In this document: piece by piece, positions 22,176 to 33,100 of the stretch
Position numbering within the stretch: the first letter of the stretch is position 1
How the letters are laid out: each line of letters begins with the position of its first letter
NCBI GenBank assembly: GCA_028751875.1
Contig: CM054140.1
Location: forward strand, 11,346,112-11,410,111
DNA: 64,000 nucleotides
Origin: Rapana venosa
Taxonomy: Eukaryota > Mollusca > Gastropoda > Neogastropoda > Muricidae
Direction: 5' to 3'
The notes under the pieces: model-generated
Databases searched by the model: none
Told to the model about the DNA's origin: nothing
What the model saw: only the letters and a program-made list of their open reading frames with translations
Made by a program: the position numbers and the translations under genes

Positions 22176-25100
22176 GAAATGAATGATAAAACTACTGAAG
22201 GACACTGGTACAGAAGTGACGCCTATCTCAAGGCTTACAATCAGCTAGAGAACTTTTATGTAAGCCTCTGTCGTGAGACCCAGAGACTTGGGTACTGATG
22301 AAGAAGTAAGACAACAGCTACCCAAACATACACTAAAGAATGTTTCCAGCAAAGTCTATTACAAGCAATCTTTGTGAAAACTACAATTATGACCTGCAAC
22401 TAGCAGGTGTGTGTGTGTGTGTGTTGATAATGACCCTAGTACTTTTATTGTTTGTTTTTTGTTTTATTGTTTGTTTGGTTTGGTTTCTTTCGATTTCTAC
22501 CCACATACTTAGTATTCAAGTCCTTTATAGTTCTCAAAATCCTAACCTAGACTGTTTCTTCACATTTCAGATGTATCTGCGTCTCAGATTGAAACTATTT
22601 TTTGTTTGCACTTAAACCAAGTGTTCTATTCTAAATCTTGCCTAATGTAGTCAGTTCCATTTGTCAGTTGCTATTCGAAGAAATTTTTCAGCCTGAAATG
22701 CACACTTAAATGAAAAACTTGACTTTAAGTTTCAGTAGTTTTAGGGGGACGGGATAGCTCAGTGGTCGGAGCACTCGCTTTCCCCCAGCCAAGTTAAGCA
22801 GCGTCGAGCATGGTTACCAGTTGGATGGGTGACCGTTTGCGCGCCTTGGCTTCAGTACAGTTCCCCCAGTTCACCCAGCTGTAAATGGGTACCTGCCCTC
22901 TTTAGGGTCAGGGAAGGTACAGCAGCGAGGGAGAGGAGATGGGCGCCGCCCTCAATATGCTGGCCCTAGAGAAGTGAGGTCTCTGACGCCTCGCTCCCCT
23001 ACGACCTTATAGGTTATGGGACTCCTTTACCTCCTTTCCCTAGTTTTAGCCAGTACTTTATACACGTAACAGACGTTCTGATGTATAAAGGATATCTTCA
23101 CGTTTCTCCACATAGTACAGTATTTGATGAATGGATTAGGTATTTTAGAAAAAACGTTTGATAGAAAATATATGTACTTTTTCTATTTGTGATTTAAAAA
23201 TAAATCCCCATATTTTGGATGCATATGTTAGCAAAGGTTCTATTTGAATGTCAAACAATTTCCAGTTTAGAGAATAATTTACTGAATTCAGCTTTCGTAA
23301 TGTTTTAAGATTTCCATTACAACTCTCTTCTCCTTCCTGCAAGATTCACGCAATTCAAAATATTTCAGGCTTAGCTTAGATGAAAATATATCATCCCTAG
23401 GTATTTATAGGAATTCACTACTTTCACTTCAGCATTTCCATAAAACCATTTTTTACACGCACTGATAAATGTCCACCCATTCTAAAAAATATGCTGTTTC
23501 ATCCATATTGACTATTAAATCTAGGCGACCTACCTCTTCCTTTAATATATTTAGTTAGTTTTTGTAAACCTAGTACCGTGTCAGACAAGAATATTATATC
23601 TTCAGCAAAAAGTAGTAAAAGTACCTTAATTAATATCTCCTGGGATAATCTGAATACCCTGTTTTCTTTTTTTGTTAGTTCAATAGCAAACTCGTTTATA
23701 AAACATAAAGAAAACAATCCTGGACTTAAGATGCTACCCTGCTTCACTAAAATGGACATTACAAGTATTCAGAACAATCATATCTTTAGAGTACACATGC
23801 CAAGATTGATATATAAATACCCCTAGTGCCACATATAATTTACTGTTTTCCATTTTTACGCTAAATTACCCATAAGATATTACAATTTACAGAATCAAAC
23901 GCCTTTCAAAAAATAATCAAATGCCACAAATAGGTTGTTTTTTTATTTGATTGAAAGTATTTATGAACAAAAGAGTAGAGGGTGAATATATAACTTGTAG
24001 TACCGAGACTACATGCAATAGTTTACCAGTGCTGAAGGGAATTAACTCCTCTTGTCGTTGCAGTTTTCCGTCAGGGCCGATAAATCTTTCAGGCCGGAAA
24101 TTCTCAGGATCTCCCCAGATTTCAGGATCCTTCAGGACACAGGTCAGAGACGGGATGATGACGGCGCCTTTGGGAATGAAGTAGCCTCTGAACATGACGT
24201 CACGAGCAGTGGCGTGTTGGACAGACAGAGGAACAATGTCAGCTTTCCTCAGCACCTCACAGATGGTGGCATCCAGGTACGTCATCTTTGGTCTGTCACT
24301 CATGGAGGGCTGACGTTGAGGCCCAATGACGTCAGAGATTTCCTGAAAGCATTTCTCCTGGACGTGGGGGTGGTGGAGGAAGAAGAGCAGGGCCCAGAGG
24401 ATTGCTGAAGAAGTGGTGTCTGTTCCAGCTATGAAGAGTTCACTCACGATTCTTTGAAGATGGTCCGCTGGGGAAAAAACGACACAACACAACTCATTCT
24501 CTTTGAGGCAACTCATCCGTTAAAAAGAAAAGTTGGGAGATAACAATATTGCTGTTCTTTGAAACCAACTCATATTCTAGTACGGGGGACAGGATAGCTC
24601 AGTGGTTAGAACATTGTGCTCGCAATCTGACGACCCGGGTTCGATTCCCGTTCAAGGGGACATTTTACCCTGGAGTTAACATCAGTGCAGACTCTGCTCT
24701 CCCCAAAATTCCTTCGGATGAGACTATAAACCGAGGCCCCGTGTGCGAACGCACGCAGAACATCTTGCACACACATGAAATCCTGTTCTGCTTTTCGTAA
24801 GAGTAGGCCGTTGTGTGCCGGTGGGAACAGTGACAGAATTTACAAAAATGCATACACCCAGGAACTAGATGTAAAAAAGCACATAAATGCTTATTCCATT
24901 ATCCTCGATAAAAAGGAATGAAAGAAAGAATAAAGTGCATTTCCTTGCCAGCTTTTATTCAGGTTTTATGTGGGGTTTTCTTTTCACTGAGCCAAAGCAA
25001 GAGGCAACCCCATCATGCACATGCACCAGGACATGTGGTGCCAGTGTTGGTATACGCTACAGACGGATCAACAGCATGTCTTCTCTGTATTCGGACAACA

Positions 25101-26205
25101 GGATTGCTCAGGTCTGAAGTTAGAGGATCTAGGGAAGGATGCGTTTTCTGGTGGACTTTTCCAGGCAGCAGTTTGGTGAGGTTAGTTCCCAGCTGTCTGG
25201 GATTGTCATAACTTACACTTAAATGAGAAATGCTGTTACATGATTGTCATAACTTACACTTAAATGAGAAATGCTGTTACATGATTGTCTTAACTTGCAC
25301 TTAAATGAGAAATGCTGTTACATGATTGTCTTAACTTGCACTTAAATGAGAAATGCTGTTACATGATTGTCATAACTTACACTTAAATGAGAAATGCTGT
25401 TACATGATTGTCATAACTTACACTTAAATGAGAAATGCTGTTACATGATTGTCTTAACTTGCACTTAAATGAGAAATGCTGTTACATGATTGTCATAACT
25501 TACACTTAAATGAGAAATGCTGTTACATGATTGTCTTAACTTGCACTTAAATGAGAAATGCTGTTACATGATTGTCATAACTTATAATATTTAAATGAGA
25601 AATGCTGTTACATGATAGCCATAACTTACACTTAAATGAGAAATGCTGTTACATGATTGTCATAACATAATATTTAAATGAGAAATGCTGTTACATGATA
25701 GCCATAACTTACACTTAAATGAGAAATGCTGTTACATGGTTGTCATAACTTACACTTAAATGAGAAATGATGTTACATGGTTGTCATAACTTACACTTAA
25801 ATGAGAAATGCTGTTACATGATTGTCATAGCTTACACTTAAATGAGAAATGCTGTTACATGATTGTCATAACTTACACTTAAATGAGACATGCTGTTACA
25901 TGATTGTCATAACTTGCACTTAAATGAGACATGCTGTTACATGATTGTCATAACTTACACTTAAATGAGACATGCTGTTACATGATTGTCATAACTTGCA
26001 CTTAAATGAGAAATGCTGTACGTGATTGTCATAACTTGCACTTAAATGAGAAATGCTTTTACATGATTGTCATAACTTGCACTTAAATGAGAAATGCTGT
26101 TACATGATTGTCATAACTTAAATGAGAAATATTGTTACACTGCTTTTTTAAACAAGTACTTGCTTATCATATTGGAAAAGCTTTGACTCTGTAGTCTAGA
26201 TGCTG

Positions 26206-26251
<46 letters not shown>

Positions 26252-29200
26252 AGCACGCACGCACGCACGCGCGCGCACCTGTAAGAGAGAGACAGAGAGA
26301 GAGACAGTCCTACAAACCGTTCAGTGTGGTATTGGCATCATTACGGATCCCTCGCTTTCTCATCTCCTGCAGATAAGAGAAGATGAAATCCGTCCTGTCC
26401 TCTGTGTCCTCGTCTTTGTCCAGCTTCTGGTGGTCTGCCAGGTAGCCTCCGATGAAGTCCATCACTGCGTCATCAACGGCCACCCTTCTTTTTGCCAGGA
26501 AGAAGTCACCAGGAAGATGGCGTAACGCAGGTACGTATTGCAGCGCGCTTGTTCCTGGGGAAACAGCGCAGCATTAATAGATTGACCATCTCCTACAGCC
26601 AGGAGAAACCTTGGCAAGTCGCCAATGGTCAGTGAGCATACAATGTGAGGGGCAGTCTAAGTACTGACAGACCTTGCTAAAGTCGTTTTGTCTAGTGCGT
26701 TATTACATTCAATACCAAATAGTGATCATAATTTGGCTAAAAAGCGATTTCATTTTTATTAAGTTTATGATGTTGCTTTCATATTTTCAAGGGTTGTATT
26801 TTAAGCAGTCTTCCAGTTAAAAGCATTTAATCATACATCCTTATATTCAAATCAAAGTCATCCCGCTGCTTTTCACCTCCATACATTCAGAGTTTTGATA
26901 ATCACGATTTATTATTCAAAGAGATTCAAAATTTTGTACTGAAGCCACTGATTGATTCAATGTCAACCTGTTATCCAGAATGAAACAAGTACACCTCAGA
27001 CCAGCTTTTAGTTGTTCACTCAAATTTTGATTGTTTCTCTTTCTTGTCGTCAACTTATTTTAATGAGTCTGTTCACTTTCTTTTTGAGTGACACAGATAA
27101 AAACACATGTAGCGATAATTATCTGGATTGTTTTCTCCTCCTTTCTTGCACAAGGCGTTGCATCAGTGTCTCTCTCACAAAAAAGCACAAGAACAGAGAT
27201 TTGAAAATGCAAAACCGAATACAGCCCTGTGGGTTGTTTTTTTAACTTTCTGGTGATGCTCTATGGTTCTACAGTGTTGTGAATCGTTTGTTTCTAAATT
27301 GCCACCAAACCTTTTCTTTACAGATCAAGCAGAATACTCGTCTCCATGATCTTTAGTTTTAGATCGGGCAGTTCTAATTGCCTCCCTTGTTGACGAGGTA
27401 ATAGCTCAGTGCCATGTGTTATTCCCGAAATGCGACACACCAGAAAATGGTGCCAGGATCTTGTTTCTTTGAGATGGAAGTTCTGAGTTCTCTCTGCATC
27501 TGCTTTGCCTTTACAGTGAATTTTAGAGTAGGATTGCTCAGGCTGATCCCCGCCAGCCCTAACAACGTAGAAATCCATTGGCTCCCATTTCTGCTTGAGT
27601 CTGAGCTTTGGAGCAGGATCAGAACTAAAGGGAAAGTGATTTCTAATCAGAGGGTACAAAATACTGTAATTCAATATGAAGGCAAAGTGCATCTTAATCT
27701 TGGTATAAGTCTTGCTTCTTCCATAAATCAGGACAACACTGAAACATTTCTTTGCTTTATTGTATCAGTACTTTTTATCAAACTTACCTACAGAGTTTAC
27801 ACCAAGAGCCCATAATAGCGTTATTAACGTTTTGTGGCACTTTTTTTTTAACGAAACGCTGCATCTTGCATCCCAAAACTTCCCGTAACTTTTGACATAG
27901 ATGGTACTAGCTCATTTACGATGGACTTTTTCTTTCCAGTGTTGACAATGCATTAAAAAGCCTCTTAGGTGTCAATTATGTGAGATGATGTCTCGTCACG
28001 CAAATCACTGATCAGTAATATTGATATGAAAATTATTTCTTCTAGAAAAGCTATTGTGTGTGACAGGAAGGTGAACAAAATGATAGCAGGGGTGAGAAAA
28101 AGAAAAGAGACAAGCAGAAAATGATGATGATGATGGGGAAGGCTGGAATTGAGCAAAGTAAGACAAGTGTTAACAGGAACAAGATAGGAGTAATGAAAAA
28201 TACAGGAAAACATGTACAGAAATGAAGGAGATGGTAAAACCACTATAAGCAAACAGTTTACTTGTTATAATTAGATAAAAAGGAATGAAATACTTCCGAA
28301 AACTTCCAAACATGGCCACAAAACAAGCCATTCACTCCGTGCACTGCCACATTAACTGGATTGGCACAACAAAACCGTCAAAAGCCTTTGCATAATCAAC
28401 ATGCTGCACAGCAATAACTTCCAACAAGAAGGGCTTCAAAATGTCTGACAGAATCCTTACATCAATACGTGCAGCATCTGACAACCAGGCAATACTAAGT
28501 CTGTTGCAAGTTACTTTTAAATATAAAAAATGGGATTGAAAAACGTAAAAGCAAAGGTGTCCCACAACCTGTGCAGTCGTTTGGTAGCGAGGTTTTAGGA
28601 ACCTCAGCTTCTCTAGAGGTAAGCATCTCAATCGTGCTTCCATCTCCTCTCCCTTGCTATACATAAATTATTTTAATACAATCAGATACATTGTGTTGAC
28701 AAGCCCTAAATATACGGGAGGGGGGAAATCTGCTGTCTCTGACCAATTTACTGTACATTACTTATGCGACAACAAGAAACATTTCAAACCTATGGAGAGA
28801 GTATCTTGCACCGTTTAAACGCGTCCTGAAAAGAAAAGCCATTAATTTTGCGATGTGATCCAGCAACATTCAACTTGGTCATTTAAATCAGAGAGAATCC
28901 AATTGCAGTGTAATTTGTCCAAGATGAGTCGGTTTTTTTAATTCTCAAGACTAAGCAAACTTTTCAAAACTAAATCAAAACAAGTATAAGTGTCAATCGG
29001 GTCAACACTTTCTTATTGCTATGGGTGTCATTAAAAAAATTTTGGGTAAATTAACAGTTTTTGAAGGGCTTGTGGTCTTAACCATTGTGATCACACTCAC
29101 AAATAATATCAGTCTAAAAATAGTTCCACAAGAACTCATAAAATAGAAAGAGAGACAGAGATGCTTTGACGCTTTGATGGTTTGAGAGACAGACAGACAG

Positions 29201-29858
29201 ACAGACAGAGACATTATTTCACAAACCTGGCAGCAATTTCACTAGTTCAGCAATGAGCTGAATGTATTTCCCAAACTGTGGGTCATTATAGTCAAAGCGC
29301 TTTCCCAGGATAATGGAACAGATGTTGTTGGAGATGCTGATCTGAGTCATCTGCTGGAGGTCCACTGGCGCCCCCTGGTGGTCCCGTATGGCCTGGATAT
29401 ATTGAACAATCTCCTCCTGGATCCTCTCAGCCAGCACGTTCTTGCCCATGCCCATCTGACGGAGAATCTCCAGGGAGGTCTTGCGCTGTTCCTTCCACGT
29501 GGGTCCAGAAATAAGCAGCAGGCCTACATTGATCAAACAGAAAATGCATTTTCAGGTTGCTCGTGTATAAGTTTGCTGAGTTCTCTGCTATCCCTTCGTC
29601 TTAATGGCTTTCTGTGCCTTACTAGTTGCAAAAATGTTCTCTCATGCTACTGGCTGAAACATTTTCATTCCAAAACCATACCTTTCGATACCTGCTTTTC
29701 TCCCGGGATGCTTTCTTTCTGGGGAGAGGGGTGCATTTTAAAGTGTCAGATTTTAGAATTCAACATTCCTGACCTTTTAAATTAAAAAACAAGATTGATT
29801 TCGGTCTTGTTTTGACTCTTTTACACTTGTTGTTGTTGTTGTTGTTCTTCTTCTTCTT

Positions 29859-29894
<36 letters not shown>

Positions 29895-30146
29895 TTACTT
29901 CTACTACTACTACTACTACTACAACTTCTTCTACTACTACTACTACTACATTTCCCTCCTCCTCCTCCTTTTACTACTACTACTACTACGACTACTACTA
30001 CTACTACTACTACTACTCCCCCTCCTCCTCCTCCTCCTCCTCCTACTACTACTACTACTACTACTACTGCTACTACTACTACTATACTACTACTACTACT
30101 GCTGCTGCTGCTACTACTACTACTGCTACTACTACTACTACTACTG

Positions 30147-30187
<41 letters not shown>

Positions 30188-33100
30188 GCTACTACTACTA
30201 CTACTACTACTACTACTTATACTACTATACTCATACTACTACTACCAGTACTACTACTACAGTGCTAATAGTTGCAGCCATGGCCAGTGGCATGGATGAA
30301 ACAAACACACCTGGCACTCAAATAGCATCCTGCCGATGGATAAGTTTGGTCAGATTCAACTTGCCCTCAACACCTCACTGCCTCAACACCTCACTGCCTC
30401 AACACTCCACTGCCTCAACACCTCACTGCCTCAACACTCCACTGCCTCAACACTCCACTGCCTCAACACTCCACTGCCTCAACACCTCAACACACACTGC
30501 CTCAACACTCCACTGCCTCAACATCTCAACACACTGTCTCAACACCTCAATACACTGCCTCAACACCTCATTGCCTCAACACATCACTGCCTCAACACTT
30601 CACTACCTCAACACCTCGCTGCCTCAACACACCACTTCCTCAACACCACTTTCTCAACACCTTACTGCCTCAACACCTCACTGCCTCAACACACCACTTC
30701 CTCAACACCACTTTCTCAACACCTTACTGCCTCAACACCTCACTGCCTCAACACCTCACTGCCTCAACACCTCACTGCATCAACACCTCGCTGCCTCAAC
30801 ACCTCACTGCCTCAACACCCCCACTGCCTCAACGCCTCACTGCCTCAACGCCTCACTGCCTCAACGCCTCACTGCCTCATCACCTCACTGCCTCATCACC
30901 TCACTGCCTCAACACCTCACTGCCTCAACACCTCACTGCCTCAACACCTCAGGGTTGAACTTGCCCACAAACCCCTGACCACACTGACCCTTCTAAACAC
31001 TGTATCACTGTTCTCAGCCAACTGCTTGGTGAGCACGCACATACCCACCGTCCATTTTCCGCCTGATAGGTCCTTAGCCCTATGATGCACCCATCATATC
31101 TTGGTGGCAAAGCGCAAACACCGACAACTAGGACGGCAGTGGCGAAAAACAAAAGCTGAAATAAACAAACAGCTCTTTCGTAAACAAACCAACAAAGTCA
31201 AACCCGTAATCCATTCAGCAAAGACAAACTATAACTTTGCTCAAGTTTTTGATGCCACGACTTTTCCCTCACCTCAACTCTTCTTCTATCTGCGAAGGCA
31301 AGCTCTCTGCCTACTGTTCACAGTCACTCTGAACTTCCTGCTATATTTTCTTCATTCTTCTCTGACAAAGTCCGCAACATTCGCTCCAGATTGGAAGAGA
31401 TTCCTTTCCAACCTGTACGTCCTGATCCCCAATTCGCTAACACTCTTCTCCTTTTCTTTCAGCCAACAGGTGAACAAGAAATCAGGATAGTTTTTAATGA
31501 AATGACAATGAAGTCATTCGATCTTGACCCTGTACCTGCTTTTCTTTTCACTCAGTGCCTTCCACAGCTTATATCTACTATCACTAAAACATTTAACTCA
31601 TCTCTTCTTTCACAAAACGTTCCATCAGCTCTCAAAACTGCTATAGTCACACATGTACTAAAAAAGCATGACCTTGACCCTAACATTGTGGTTTCAACCT
31701 ACCATTTATCTCTAAATTTCTTGAAAAAGTAGTTCTAAAACAGCTCAACAACCCCCTTCTCTCCAACAGTCTTCGTCCTGCAGTTTAGTCTGCCTATCGC
31801 GTCAACCACAGCACTGAAACCACCCTAGTCCACACCTTAAACACGCTTCTACTCGCTTCTGATTCATGGAAAATCTCCCTTCTCATCCTACTGGACTTAC
31901 CTGCATCCTTCGACACTATAGACCACGCTATTCTTTTCTCCCATCTTCAAAACCATTTGGTGTTACTGGCACAGCCCTCACCAGACAGTTACAGTAAACA
32001 AGATTCAATCAATACCTGCCAAACTGGAATGCCAATTCCCACAGGGATAAGTTCTGAGCCCTGTTCTTTTTACTCTCTACACTGCTCTACTGTCATACAA
32101 TAAACTGTCATCAGATCAACCATCATTTTATGCAGATGGCTCTCAGATTCAAGGCAGTGTTACTCCTGAAAATATGCCTTCTCTCTGGACAAAAATTAAT
32201 AGGGCTTACTGCTTTCAAGATATCCAAAACTGGATGATACAGAACAAGTTACTGCTAAAGGCAGACAAAAACAAAGCCATGCTTGTAGGGACTACAAACT
32301 TTCTCCCATTACAACTCCAATAAATTCGGCGATACATCAGTCCCTATATCCACTGCTGTGAAGTATCCAGGGTTCCTTATCGACAACACGCTCTCTATGC
32401 AAAAAATCATCACCCAGAGCTGTCAGTTGTGCTACTACCAATTATGGCATATTAGTGCAATTCAAAAGGACACGTCCACTGATGCAACATCCAAACCTGT
32501 CGTGCCTCTCATTCTTTCACCTGGTCTATTGCATATCTCTTTTGGCTGGTCTGCCAGCATCATCTATCCACTCCCTTCAACGTATACAAAACTCTGCAGC
32601 TCGACTAGCCCTCAGAAAAAAAGAAAAATCTGAACATATTACACCTCTCTTGCGATCTTTCCACTGGATGCCTGTGCCACAGAGAGTAAAATTAATCATA
32701 AGATCAGTACCCTCTATATATAGACATACAGTCAGCTTTCAGTCTGACCAGTGCTGATGCAACTCTTTGCCTCGGAACCCTCACTGCTGCTGGTGGATCC
32801 CTGGTAAGGGAATGGATCCCTTACTGCTTCTGGTAGATCCCTGGTAAGTGAATGGATCCCTGGTAAGTGAATGGATCCCTGGTAACTGAATGGATCCCTG
32901 GTAAGTCAATGGATCCCTGGTAACTGAATGGATCCCTGGTAAGTCAATGGATCCCTGGTGAGTGCTGTGTTGACTAGTTCCAAGTGTGAACCCAGGGACA
33001 GGTATTGTTGACGTTCAGGTGGAGCTGTGACTGGTCTGCAGGTGTATGGTCAGTGTTGCTTTTCATGCCAGGTGTTGTTGATTTTGCCTCCAATCTTTGA

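Larger units (their letters stand above)
21902..22575. repeat. Segmental duplicate carrying the proximal P450 terminal exon
   Basis: Partner of 16791-17580. The copies are colinear apart from differing (CA)n/(TG)n lengths and small indels; both extend to a TGTTTCTTCAC block at the right edge. Confidence 0.8.

Noticed and set aside
22745..22900. Possible functional tRNA or 5S rRNA gene
   Set aside because: Only the promoter-bearing parts are present, fused together and repeated with the same unique body: a SINE, not an RNA gene.
24590..24662. Possible tRNA gene (A and B boxes)
   Set aside because: Same head precedes the same SINE body in many copies; the acceptor stem does not pair cleanly.
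25201..26141. CRISPR-like array of regularly spaced repeats
   Set aside because: The repeats are contiguous 41-bp units with no variable spacers, in an intron of an animal gene.
27318..27815. Overlapping 124-aa (minus) and 133-aa (plus) frames in intron 2 of gene 1
   Set aside because: No recognisable domain on either strand, and both sit within a P450 intron; not enough to call a gene.
28332..28664. Minus frame containing VDYAKAFD, like an RT motif A
   Set aside because: Only a few residues match, with no flanking RT blocks; the N-terminal part of the frame comes from a family C SINE fragment.
29812..30978. 388-aa open frame on the plus strand
   Set aside because: Made of Leu/Tyr runs from CTN trinucleotides followed by the 16-bp minisatellite; no domain, no start context, within gene 1 intron 1.
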